A DNA stretch of 64,000 nt from Citrobacter amalonaticus Y19 (GTDB lineage: Bacteria > Pseudomonadota > Gammaproteobacteria > Enterobacterales > Enterobacteriaceae): assembly GCF_000981805.1 (NCBI RefSeq), contig NZ_CP011132.1:1984001-2048000 (forward strand), in the 5' to 3' direction. Positions within the stretch are counted from its first letter, which is position 1; every line of letters begins with the position of its first letter. The notes below the pieces were generated by a model. The model ran no database searches and was not told where the DNA came from. It worked only from the letters and a program-made list of their open reading frames with translations. Of the stretch, positions 17,333-24,894 are shown in pieces. A program made the position numbers and the translations under genes.

Positions 17333-18297
17333 TCTACTTTGGTAACTTCTATCAACTGATTGCCAAAAATCACCTTGCCCACTGGCTGGAAACGCTGCCC
17401 GCGCAGATTGCCGCCTGGCAGCGCGATCAGCACGGACTGTTCAAACAGTGGTCAAACGCGGTGGAATTTCTGCCGGAACTGACGCCGTACCGTCTGGATT
17501 TATTGCACAGCGTGACGGCGGAAAGTGAAGAGCCGCTGAGCCCGGGGCAGATCAAGCGTATCGATACCCTGATGCGCAATCTGATGCCGTGGCGTAAAGG
17601 GCCATATTCGTTGTATGGCGTGAACATTGATACCGAATGGCGCTCCGACTGGAAATGGGATCGCGTGCTGCCACATCTGTCGGATCTGACCGGTCGCACG
17701 ATTCTGGATGTCGGCTGCGGCAGCGGCTACCACATGTGGCGCATGATTGGCGCAGGTGCGCACCTGGCCGTCGGCATTGACCCGACGCAACTGTTCCTGT
17801 GCCAGTTTGAAGCGGTGCGTAAACTGTTGGGTAACGATCAACGCGCGCATCTGCTGCCGCTGGGCATAGAGCAGCTTCCGGCGCTGAATGCGTTTGATAC
17901 CGTCTTTTCGATGGGCGTGCTTTACCATCGCCGCTCCCCGCTGGAGCATCTCTGGCAGTTGAAAGATCAACTGGTGAAAGACGGCGAACTGGTGCTTGAA
18001 ACGCTGGTGGTGGAAGGCGACGAAAACACCGTGCTGGTGCCGGGCGATCGCTACGCGCAGATGCGTAATGTCTATTTCATCCCTTCCGCGCTGGCGCTGA
18101 AAAGCTGGCTGGAGAAATGCGGCTTCGTCGATGTTCGCATCGCAGATGTTTGCATCACCTCAACTGAAGAGCAGCGCCGTACCGAATGGATGGTCACCGA
18201 ATCGCTGGCCGACTTCCTCGACCCGAACGATCACAGCAAAACCATCGAAGGTTACCCTGCCCCGTTACGCGCGGTATTAATTGCGCGGAAACCGTGA
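17329..18297 (+). CDS. cmoB: tRNA U34 carboxymethyltransferase CmoB
   Basis: Transfers the carboxymethyl group from carboxy-SAM to 5-hydroxyuridine at tRNA position 34, giving cmo5U. The 322 residues comprise an N-terminal helical region and a C-terminal methyltransferase domain with ILDVGCGSGYHMWRM (about residues 125-139) and the FSMGVLYHRRSPLEHL block. It overlaps cmoA by ATGA. An ERIC element lies just beyond the stop. Confidence 0.97.
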   Translation: MIYFGNFYQLIAKNHLAHWLETLPAQIAAWQRDQHGLFKQWSNAVEFLPELTPYRLDLLHSVTAESEEPLSPGQIKRIDTLMRNLMPWRKGPYSLYGVNIDTEWRSDWKWDRVLPHLSDLTGRTILDVGCGSGYHMWRMIGAGAHLAVGIDPTQLFLCQFEAVRKLLGNDQRAHLLPLGIEQLPALNAFDTVFSMGVLYHRRSPLEHLWQLKDQLVKDGELVLETLVVEGDENTVLVPGDRYAQMRNVYFIPSALALKSWLEKCGFVDVRIADVCITSTEEQRRTEWMVTESLADFLDPNDHSKTIEGYPAPLRAVLIARKP

Positions 18298-18321
18298 TGG
18301 AATGAAGTCCTTTCTCCAAAA

Positions 18322-18435
18322 TAGTTCGGTTTGCAACAAGGCGGCGACACAGCGAATCCCTGGGAGCTTACATAAGTAAGTGACCGGGGTGAGCGCGGAA
18401 AGCCAACACAGTTGCAGGCCGAAATATGCAGGAGA
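18322..18435. repeat. ERIC element (near full length)
   Basis: The conserved ERIC core GCGAATCCCTGGGAGCTTAC and AAGTAAGTGACCGGGGTGAG is present (the regions targeted by the classical ERIC1R/ERIC2 primers). It is flanked by the inverted arms TTCGGTTTGCAAC (from 18325) and GTTGCAGGCCGAA (to 18423). It fills the gap between cmoB and the micL/cutC terminator. Confidence 0.92.
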
Positions 18436-18440
18436 AAGAT

Positions 18441-18473
18441 AAAAAAAGGCCCCTGTTGAATGGGCAGGGGCCT
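18441..18473 (-). terminator. Shared cutC/micL terminator
   Basis: On the minus strand AGGCCCCTG pairs with CAGGGGCCT around a nine-base loop and is followed by seven T residues. This is the 3' end of both the cutC mRNA and the MicL sRNA. Confidence 0.92.
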
Positions 18474-18747
18474 GGTACGAGCAAGCATCATATTGGGCGA
18501 CATGATGCAACGGTAAAAATCATTTGGCCTGATGGCGAACAATGATTCCTTTCATTTCAGCAACCGACTTGCCGTCTACCGCATAGCGGGAATATTCATC
18601 CGCTTGCTTGTCTGTCGACATTGACAGACCCTGATTGCGATAACGCATCGGCGAAACCATCAAGATTCCGGCGGAGCTGTGTACTTCCCGTACCCCGACA
18701 TCCAGGAAACGCGGCAGATTTTCTGCGCGAACCCCTGCTCCGGCCAT
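18441..18747 (-). ncRNA. micL: Small RNA MicL (sigma-E dependent, 3' part of cutC)
   Basis: In E. coli MicL is transcribed from a sigma-E promoter inside cutC as a transcript of about 308 nt and processed to an 80-nt 3' form that represses lpp translation with Hfq. Here a sigma-E promoter lies at the right distance inside cutC: start near 18747, end at the T run at 18441, about 307 nt. The last 80 bases (18441-18520) lie between the cutC stop and the terminator, as for MicL-S. The exact start is inferred from promoter spacing. Confidence 0.8.
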
Positions 18748-19266
18748 AATGATTGGAGCACCGGGTTGAGCAATAAGTTCCAAAATATTTGCTAAACCTT
18801 GCACTGCGTCAGATTTTTGCCCCGACGTCAGCACTCTGGCAATCCCCAATTCGGCGAGATTCTCTAGCGCATTTAACGGATTAGCACACATGTCAAAGGC
18901 GCGATGGAAGGTCACGGCCAGTGGGCCCGCTGCCGCCATAATCTGCCGCATGCGTGGCATATCGACATGGCCGTCAGGATCAAGAATCCCCGTCACCAGT
19001 CCAGGAAAACCTAGTTCGCGCACGGTCCGTACATCGTCGAGCATCGCAGCAAACTCACCGTCGGTATAACAAAAATCTCCACCGCGCGGACGGATGATCG
19101 GATGCACCGGAATCGTCACCGCCTGACGAACCGAGCGCAGTACGCCCAGTGATGGCGTTAAGCCCCCTTCTTTTGGCGCGGCGCACAGTTCAATACGGTC
19201 CGCACCGTTTTGCTGCGCCGTAAGCGCGCACTCCATGCTGTAACAACAGATTTCCAGCAATGTCAT
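18520..19266 (-). CDS. cutC: Copper homeostasis protein CutC
   Basis: TIM-barrel protein of the CutC family. Its link to copper tolerance in E. coli has been attributed at least partly to loss of the embedded MicL sRNA, so the biochemical role is unsettled. Characteristic blocks are LEICCYSMECALTA, IELCAAPKEGGLTPS, VHPIIRPRGGDFCY and VTFHRAFD. I start at ATG 19266 with AGGAG five bases upstream, giving 248 residues as in E. coli; a GTG two codons earlier overlaps the yecM stop. Its last third carries the micL promoter. Confidence 0.95.
   Translation of the reverse strand: MTLLEICCYSMECALTAQQNGADRIELCAAPKEGGLTPSLGVLRSVRQAVTIPVHPIIRPRGGDFCYTDGEFAAMLDDVRTVRELGFPGLVTGILDPDGHVDMPRMRQIMAAAGPLAVTFHRAFDMCANPLNALENLAELGIARVLTSGQKSDAVQGLANILELIAQPGAPIIMAGAGVRAENLPRFLDVGVREVHSSAGILMVSPMRYRNQGLSMSTDKQADEYSRYAVDGKSVAEMKGIIVRHQAK
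18753..18781 (-). promoter_or_regulatory. Sigma-E promoter for micL inside cutC
   Basis: On the minus strand a perfect sigma-E -35 element GGAACTT (18781-18775) is followed after 17 bases by TCCAA (18757-18753), an acceptable sigma-E -10. It lies within the cutC coding region. Confidence 0.75.
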
Positions 19267-19268
19267 AT

Positions 19269-19838
19269 TCACTCCTGTTGCTGTTCGCTGGCGACAATCG
19301 CCTCAATCGACCACGGGTGGAATTTGACGGTGACCTTCCCGTCAGTGACCGCCAGCGTCGGGTTCGGCAGACGTTCGTGTTCCCCTTTCGGTGAACTGGT
19401 TTTCACAAAAATGCCCGGCTGGCTCAGCCCGTCATCTGAAAGCAGCGCCAGTGCGCGCGCATTCAGGTTTTCAGGATCGCCCGGCAGGACAATTTCAATA
19501 TGTTCCCACCCTTCATGAGGATACCGCTTTTCTCCGGGCCACGGCAGTTCCACCACACAAAAACGCCAGTGCGCGACGCACACCGGCTCATGCAGTTTAA
19601 ACAGGCAAATCGGTCTGCCGTTGATGGTATTTTCCGACAGCAGCTCGCCACACTGTTCAAATCCGCGACGCCAGCGTTCGGCAGTGGCATCCTGATGACA
19701 GCGCAAAGAAATGTGATCGGCCTCAAGCGGTGAAACATCCAGACCGAGGCGAGTGGAAAGTTCCGTGAACGCCTGAGTGAATCGCGGTAAATCTGCGGAA
19801 ATATCATGCAGTTCGTCAATGGTTTGCCAGTTCGCCAT
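19269..19838 (-). CDS. yecM: YecM family protein (VOC-fold)
   Basis: Conserved cytosolic protein of the YecM family, structurally related to vicinal-oxygen-chelate enzymes but with unknown activity. The 189-residue length fits the family. HISLRCHQ, HEPVCVAHW and PHEGWEHIEIVLPGDPE are the recognisable blocks. It is immediately upstream of cutC on the same strand, and the cutC ribosome site lies over its stop codon. The divergent neighbour is argS. Confidence 0.92.
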   Translation of the reverse strand: MANWQTIDELHDISADLPRFTQAFTELSTRLGLDVSPLEADHISLRCHQDATAERWRRGFEQCGELLSENTINGRPICLFKLHEPVCVAHWRFCVVELPWPGEKRYPHEGWEHIEIVLPGDPENLNARALALLSDDGLSQPGIFVKTSSPKGEHERLPNPTLAVTDGKVTVKFHPWSIEAIVASEQQQE

Positions 19839-20076
19839 AATGAGAGCTCTTATTGGTGTTCAAAGCCGCTAATTTACTCTGTTGGCCTCTCGCAACCAAC
19901 CGTAGATTACCGGTTTTGCGGAATGCATGCTTATGCACTCCTTTAACGCTTATTTTCTGCGCGCGCTTGCGGCTGTGCAGGGCTGACGCAGGGGGGCATT
20001 TGCAGTATACTCCCGCCCTTAATTCTTAAACTGGTGCGGTAAATAACATCCCGCTTCATCAACGTAAGGTATTCCG

Positions 20077-21810
20077 GTGAATATTCAGGCTCTTCTCTCA
20101 GAAAAAGTCAGTCAGGCCATGATTGCTGCAGGCGCGCCTGCAGATTGCGAACCGCAGGTTCGTCAGTCAGCAAAAGTACAGTTCGGCGACTATCAGGCCA
20201 ACGGCATGATGGCAGTTGCTAAAAAACTGGGTATGGCTCCGCGACAACTGGCTGAGCAGGTGCTGACTCATCTGGATCTGAACGGTATCGCCAGCAAAGT
20301 TGAAATCGCGGGCCCTGGCTTTATCAACATTTTCCTCGACCCGGCGTTCCTGGCAAAACACGTGGAACAGGCGCTGACCTCCGATCGTCTTGGCGTGGCA
20401 AAACCGGCGAAGCAGACGGTGGTGATAGATTATTCCGCGCCAAACGTGGCGAAAGAGATGCACGTCGGCCATCTGCGTTCCACCATTATCGGTGATGCTG
20501 CCGTACGTACCCTTGAGTTCCTCGGCCACCACGTTATTCGCGCCAACCACGTCGGCGACTGGGGCACCCAGTTTGGTATGCTGATCGCCTGGCTGGAAAA
20601 ACAGCAGCAGGAAAATGCCGGTGAAATGGCGCTGGCAGACCTCGAAGGTTTCTACCGTGAAGCCAAAAAACACTACGACGAAGACGAAGCCTTCGCCGAG
20701 CGCGCACGTAGCTACGTGGTAAAACTGCAGGGTGGCGACGAGTACTTCCTGCAAATGTGGCGCAAGCTGGTCGACATCACCATGTCCCAGAATCAGATCA
20801 CCTATGACCGTCTGAACGTAACCCTGACCCGCGACGATGTGATGGGCGAAAGCCTGTACAACCCGATGCTGCCGGGGATCGTGGCCGATCTGAAAGCCAA
20901 AGGTCTGGCCGTCGAGAGCGAAGGCGCCACCGTGGTATTCCTTGATGAGTATAAAAACAAGGAAGGCGAACCGATGGGCGTCATCATTCAGAAGAAAGAT
21001 GGCGGTTATCTGTACACCACCACCGATATTGCCTGCGCCAGGTACCGTTATGAGACGCTGCATGCCGATCGCGTGCTCTATTACATCGACTCCCGTCAGC
21101 ACCAGCACCTGATGCAGGCGTGGACCATCGTGCGTAAAGCCGGTTACGTACCGGATTCCGTGCCGCTGGAACACCACATGTTCGGCATGATGCTGGGCAA
21201 AGACGGCAAACCGTTCAAAACCCGCGCGGGCGGCACGGTGAAACTGGCTGACCTGCTGGACGAAGCGCTGGAACGCGCGCGCCGTCTGGTGAGCGAGAAG
21301 AACCCGGATATGCCGGCAGACGAGCTGGAAAAACTGGCCAATGCCGTCGGTATTGGCGCGGTGAAATACGCCGATCTGTCGAAAAACCGCACCACCGACT
21401 ACATTTTCGACTGGGACAACATGCTGGCGTTCGAAGGTAACACCGCGCCATACATGCAGTACGCCTACACTCGCGTGCTATCGGTATTCCGTAAGTCCGG
21501 TCTGGATGAAAGTGACCTGGCGAATGCGAAGGTACAGCTCAGTGAAGATCGTGAAGCACAGCTGGCTGCTCGTCTGCTGCAGTTCGAAGAGACGCTGACC
21601 GTTGTCGCGCGTGAAGGCACGCCGCACGTAATGTGCGCGTATCTGTATGACGTCGCCGGGCTGTTCTCTGGCTTCTACGAGCACTGCCCAATTCTGAGCG
21701 CAGAAAACGAAGAAGTGCGTAACAGTCGCCTGAAACTGGCGCTGCTGACGGCGAAAACGTTGAAGCTCGGACTGGATACATTAGGTATCGAAACTGTAGA
21801 ACGGATGTAA
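20077..21810 (+). CDS. argS: Arginyl-tRNA synthetase
   Basis: Charges tRNA-Arg; class I synthetase. The 577 residues equal E. coli ArgS. The N-terminal Add1 domain recognises the tRNA D-loop; the HIGH-type signature is HVGHLRS (about residues 130-136). As in the E. coli enzyme there is no canonical KMSKS, only the GKDGKPFKTRAGG loop. The C-terminal anticodon domain ends LGIETVERM. Translation starts at GTG 20077, as in E. coli, after a TAAGGT site. Confidence 0.98.
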   Translation: MNIQALLSEKVSQAMIAAGAPADCEPQVRQSAKVQFGDYQANGMMAVAKKLGMAPRQLAEQVLTHLDLNGIASKVEIAGPGFINIFLDPAFLAKHVEQALTSDRLGVAKPAKQTVVIDYSAPNVAKEMHVGHLRSTIIGDAAVRTLEFLGHHVIRANHVGDWGTQFGMLIAWLEKQQQENAGEMALADLEGFYREAKKHYDEDEAFAERARSYVVKLQGGDEYFLQMWRKLVDITMSQNQITYDRLNVTLTRDDVMGESLYNPMLPGIVADLKAKGLAVESEGATVVFLDEYKNKEGEPMGVIIQKKDGGYLYTTTDIACARYRYETLHADRVLYYIDSRQHQHLMQAWTIVRKAGYVPDSVPLEHHMFGMMLGKDGKPFKTRAGGTVKLADLLDEALERARRLVSEKNPDMPADELEKLANAVGIGAVKYADLSKNRTTDYIFDWDNMLAFEGNTAPYMQYAYTRVLSVFRKSGLDESDLANAKVQLSEDREAQLAARLLQFEETLTVVAREGTPHVMCAYLYDVAGLFSGFYEHCPILSAENEEVRNSRLKLALLTAKTLKLGLDTLGIETVERM

Positions 21811-21818
21811 ATAACAGC

Positions 21819-21846
21819 AAAAACCCGGCAACCGCCGGGTTTTTTG
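21819..21846 (+). terminator. argS terminator
   Basis: ACCCGGC (21823-21829) / GCCGGGT (21834-21840) with loop AACC, an A run before and a six-T run after. It begins eight bases beyond the argS stop and, being flanked by A and T runs, could also serve the convergent VOC gene. Confidence 0.92.
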
Positions 21847-21868
21847 ATGCCCACCTACCCTACTGCCG

Positions 21869-22258
21869 CTAACGGGTAAACACATCAAACTCCAGGCGTT
21901 CACCATCGGGACCGCGAATAAGCAAGAAACGCACGTTATCTTCCTCAACAGGCCCCTCGTCCACTGGATAACCGAGCGTAGCCAGTTTTCGCTGCACGGC
22001 ATCAAGATCGCTGACTTCAAGCGCAAGATGATCGATACCGCAGCGAGGGACGTCAAACGGTGTCCCCTCGGGGAGCTGGTACAGCTCCAGAACTGCCCCG
22101 CCCATTTCAATGAATGCCACGTCAATATTTCCCTGTGGCGACGCTTTGCTAAACCGCTGCTGACGCTTAAAACCCAGAGGTTCATAAAAAGCCAGCGAGC
22201 GTGTTAAGTTACTGACCTGATAGCCAATATGGGCAACAGTCTTGATTAATTCGCGCAT
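21869..22258 (-). CDS. VOC/glyoxalase-family protein of the sugar cluster
   Basis: A 129-residue protein with two beta-alpha-beta-beta-beta modules of the vicinal oxygen chelate superfamily. The usual metal ligands are visible as H in VAHIGYQV, E in LELYQLP, H in GIDHLALEV and E in RLEFDVF, a glyoxalase I-like H/E/H/E set. It starts at ATG 22258, one base after the permease stop region, so it is the last gene of the permease operon. In this context it could be an epimerase/isomerase for the imported sugar or could remove a reactive aldehyde formed by the aldolase; both are inferences. The in-frame ATG at 22309 lies inside the permease gene and is rejected. Confidence 0.85.
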   Translation of the reverse strand: MRELIKTVAHIGYQVSNLTRSLAFYEPLGFKRQQRFSKASPQGNIDVAFIEMGGAVLELYQLPEGTPFDVPRCGIDHLALEVSDLDAVQRKLATLGYPVDEGPVEEDNVRFLLIRGPDGERLEFDVFTR

Positions 22259-22259
22259 G

Positions 22260-23591
22260 CTATACCCCCTTACGCACACACCAGAAACCGTAGAAAGCAA
22301 CGTAAACAAAACACAACAACGGGGCGATAAAGGCGATTTGCATGTTGCCGCCGTTCATATCAGAGATGATGCCCATCACCAGCGGGATCACTGCGCCGCC
22401 AATAATTGACATCACCACGATCGAACCTGCGGTTTGGGTATCTTTCCCCATGCCTTTGATGACCAGGCCAAAGTTCGTCGGCCAGCACGGTGCCATGCAG
22501 AAACTCACAAGGATAAGTGCGTACACGGCCAGCATTGAACTACTAAACACCGCGATCAACAAAAGCCCGGTCGCCGCTAAGGCGAAACTGCCAAGCAGAA
22601 GAGCCGGATTCAGGCGATTCATCAGCCAGGTGGCAACCGTTTTGCCAATAGCGTAAATCACCAGTGAGGCAAGCAACCAGTAAGTCGCAGAGTGTTCGCT
22701 CGTTCCCTGTTGTACAAGCTGAACAAAACGAATTGTGAAACTCCATACGCCAACCTGCGCTCCGACATAAAGGAACTGCGACAGTATGCCGAGACGAAAA
22801 CGCGGCATTGCAAACAGACGCTTCACGGTGGGCCCCATCTTTTCAGCAGAAACCTGTTGCTGAGATTGCGCCCCTTTACATGACGGGAATTTAATAAATA
22901 CAAAAATCAGAGCCAGCACAACCAGCACCGAGCCAATAATCAGATACGGCCCGACCACCTGGCTAACCATTTGATGGCGAGCCACATCCGCAACCGCAGT
23001 CGGCATTGCCTGCAACGCTTCATGGCTGGGATCGTTTTCACCAAAGACCATTACCTGACCGATAAGCACGCCGGAAATGACGCCCAGCGAATTAAATATC
23101 TGCGAGAAATTAATGCGCTGAGTGGAGGATTGAATGGGGCCCAGCAAACTTGAGTAGGTATTCGCCGAGGTTTCCAGGAAAGAGAGCCCACAGGCAATCA
23201 CCCCGAGGCAGGCGAGGAACGCGCCATAGGTCATTATCTGAGCGGCAGGAACAAAAAGGAAACATCCCAGGGCATACAGACATAATCCAATAATAATCGC
23301 CACTTTATACGAATAGCGCTTAATCAGCGCCGCCGCAGGCAGAGCGACAAAAAAGTAACCCAGGAAAAAAATCGACTGTACCAGCGCAGTCTGGGTATCC
23401 GTCAGATCGAACCCCTTTTTAAACTGGGCAATCAAAATATCATTCAGGTTACCCGCCATCCCCCATAGCGCAAACAAGCAGCAAACCAGTAAAAACTGTA
23501 GCCATGGGGTATGCGATAAATAAGCGCTGGTATCCAGTTTTTCGTTCTGGACCACCGCTTTATCGACCTTATCCGTAATTAGCGTACTCAT
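22260..23591 (-). CDS. FucP-like (FHS family) sugar:proton symporter
   Basis: Major facilitator of 443 residues in the fucose:H+ symporter (FHS) family. It shows about 12 hydrophobic spans, the characteristic FALWGMAGNLNDILIAQFKKG in span 1, FFLGYFFVALPAAALIKRYSYK around spans 2-3, and SFLETSANTYSSLLGP near the middle. The FHS family carries L-fucose, glucose/galactose and deoxyribose (DeoP). The substrate here is not readable from sequence. It is divergent from the aldolase-kinase-repressor operon and followed directly by the VOC gene, so it probably imports the sugar they degrade. Confidence 0.88.
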   Translation of the reverse strand: MSTLITDKVDKAVVQNEKLDTSAYLSHTPWLQFLLVCCLFALWGMAGNLNDILIAQFKKGFDLTDTQTALVQSIFFLGYFFVALPAAALIKRYSYKVAIIIGLCLYALGCFLFVPAAQIMTYGAFLACLGVIACGLSFLETSANTYSSLLGPIQSSTQRINFSQIFNSLGVISGVLIGQVMVFGENDPSHEALQAMPTAVADVARHQMVSQVVGPYLIIGSVLVVLALIFVFIKFPSCKGAQSQQQVSAEKMGPTVKRLFAMPRFRLGILSQFLYVGAQVGVWSFTIRFVQLVQQGTSEHSATYWLLASLVIYAIGKTVATWLMNRLNPALLLGSFALAATGLLLIAVFSSSMLAVYALILVSFCMAPCWPTNFGLVIKGMGKDTQTAGSIVVMSIIGGAVIPLVMGIISDMNGGNMQIAFIAPLLCFVYVAFYGFWCVRKGV

Positions 23592-23627
23592 TGAGCTATC
23601 CTCATAATGGTTTTTATACAGTAGGGT

Positions 23628-23786
23628 TCATGCCATTTCATCCTCAGAAGCGGCATGGAAAAGATGTTCATGTTCGCCATGAAAGCCTGCGTGTTCGTCC
23701 ATGGCGTCGGCATGTAATCTGTCGGCCCAGGGCTCGCAAAAACGCACCCGTTCCGTCAGTTCTATGTTCTCTATGTCGCAACGCAT
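23628..23786 (-). CDS. Candidate 52-residue small protein upstream of the permease
   Basis: A short frame from ATG 23786 to TGA 23628 with an AAGGGG ribosome site four bases upstream and an in-frame stop before it. The product is acidic and His-rich in its second half (HADAMDEHAGFHGEHEHLFH), with two cysteines early, no signal peptide and no membrane span. It ends 36 bases before the FHS permease start on the same strand, so it could be the first gene of that operon or a translated leader. I do not recognise the family. It might also be a remnant of a lost gene. Confidence 0.4.
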   Translation of the reverse strand: MRCDIENIELTERVRFCEPWADRLHADAMDEHAGFHGEHEHLFHAASEDEMA

Positions 23787-24128
23787 AAGGCCCCTTCATT
23801 ACGGCAACCCGGTGATTTCCGGGCAAAAGCTCTCCCCGCCGCACGCAGCAGCGTTTCAACAATGCACGTATTAGCCGTCACAACATGACGGTGTACTCAG
23901 GCGATTTGACTGCCGACGTTATGCCGGCTTTTTTGGGTACAAGAGCGTCAGACTCTCTGTCCCTCGTCATGCCGGTTTTCTCATCTCCGCCCTGTTAATT
24001 AAAAGCAAATGAAAATAAAAAAATGCTAAATTGATCACATTATTTTCATTTGATGCGTTTTTAAATGGATTTACGCGCTAAAACAGCGTCAAATGAAACC
24101 AATTAAAAGCAAAGAGCAGGATATAACC
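23787..24128. other. Divergent control region of the sugar cluster
   Basis: About 340 bases between the candidate small ORF and the aldolase start. It contains small hairpins (CCGTCA/TGACGG at 23875-23891; CCCGG/CCGGG near 23810-23825), a weak GCCG/CGGC hairpin with six T residues near 23912-23934, and then an AT-rich stretch with the CAAATGAAA repeats. No further gene is evident. Confidence 0.6.
24006..24098. promoter_or_regulatory. Candidate DeoR-family operators around a CRP-like site
   Basis: CAAATGAAAATAA (24006-24018) and its exact reverse complement TTATTTTCATTTG (24040-24052) flank a 21-base spacer. That spacer holds TGCTAAATTGATCACA (24024-24039), a CRP-like site with one perfect half. 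A third CAAATGAAA is at 24090-24098, 30 bases before the aldolase start. Repeated operators of this kind fit looping repression by the DeoR-type regulator encoded downstream, with cAMP-CRP activation. The assignment to that regulator is inference. Confidence 0.6.
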
Positions 24129-24842
24129 ATGAATGAAACAACCCGTCGTTTTGCACGTTTAATCGATCTGAGCGCAGTACAGGCGACCAGTACCGAAGCT
24201 GATGTTCGCGCCTGCGCTGAGCTGGCAACCCGTTACAACATTATTTCCGTACATGTGCTGCCTTGCTGGACGCGCTTTCTCAGCACGTTGCTACCTCAGC
24301 AAGGGACTGGAGAGGTGATGATTGGCGGGCCCGTTGGCTTTCCCGGCGGCGGGCATGCCACCGATACCAAGGTTCAGGAAGTGAGGCAGCTTATTGCCGA
24401 TGGTGCTCGTGAAGTGGATATGGTGGTAAACATTGGCAAAGTGTTATCCGGGGATTATGACTATATGCGCAACGATTTACGCCGCGTGGTGGAAGCCGCA
24501 GCGCCGGTACCGGCGAAAGTGATTCTTGAAACACACTATTTGAACGAAGAACAAATTCGCCGCGTTTGCGATATTGCCGTAGAAGTCGGGATGAAGTGGG
24601 TTAAAACCTCTACCGGCTGGGCCCCGACTGGCGCAACGGTAGAAAAAGTCAGCATCATCGCCGATCAGCTTAAGGGACGAATCGACATCAAAGGTGCCGG
24701 GGGCATCCGCGATCTGGAAACAGTCCGCGCGCTCTACCAACTGGGCGTCCGCCGTTTCGGCATGAGCCATGGCGCGGTCACAAAAGTGCTGGCGGAACTG
24801 GAGCAATATCCTGAACGTTTTCCTGAGTTGAACGCCGATTAA
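24129..24842 (+). CDS. DeoC-like class I aldolase (deoxyribose-phosphate aldolase family)
   Basis: A 237-residue TIM barrel of the DeoC/LacD type. The Schiff-base lysine is in WVKTSTGW (K159), a second active-site lysine is in IDIKGAGGIRD (K188) and the acid is in EVDMVVNIG (D97), so the protein looks catalytically complete. Family enzymes cleave 2-deoxyribose-5-phosphate to glyceraldehyde-3-phosphate and acetaldehyde. It is clearly distinct from the housekeeping deoC, which lies elsewhere in enterobacteria. I start at ATG 24129 after an AGCAGGAT site; an ATG 12 codons earlier overlaps the operator region. It is first in an operon with an FGGY kinase and a DeoR-type regulator, so the true substrate may be another sugar phosphate. 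Confidence 0.88.
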   Translation: MNETTRRFARLIDLSAVQATSTEADVRACAELATRYNIISVHVLPCWTRFLSTLLPQQGTGEVMIGGPVGFPGGGHATDTKVQEVRQLIADGAREVDMVVNIGKVLSGDYDYMRNDLRRVVEAAAPVPAKVILETHYLNEEQIRRVCDIAVEVGMKWVKTSTGWAPTGATVEKVSIIADQLKGRIDIKGAGGIRDLETVRALYQLGVRRFGMSHGAVTKVLAELEQYPERFPELNAD

Positions 24843-24894
24843 ACCGAAGGGCTGCGGGCCTGATGGCCCGCCTGAAACGTCACCGGAGTCAGTG

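Noticed and set aside
20167..21177. 336-codon open frame antisense to argS
   Set aside because: Long shadow frame over a highly conserved synthetase gene; no recognisable domain.
23912..23934. Terminator-like hairpin with six T residues on the plus strand
   Set aside because: The stem is only four base pairs (GCCG/CGGC) and no gene ends upstream on that strand.
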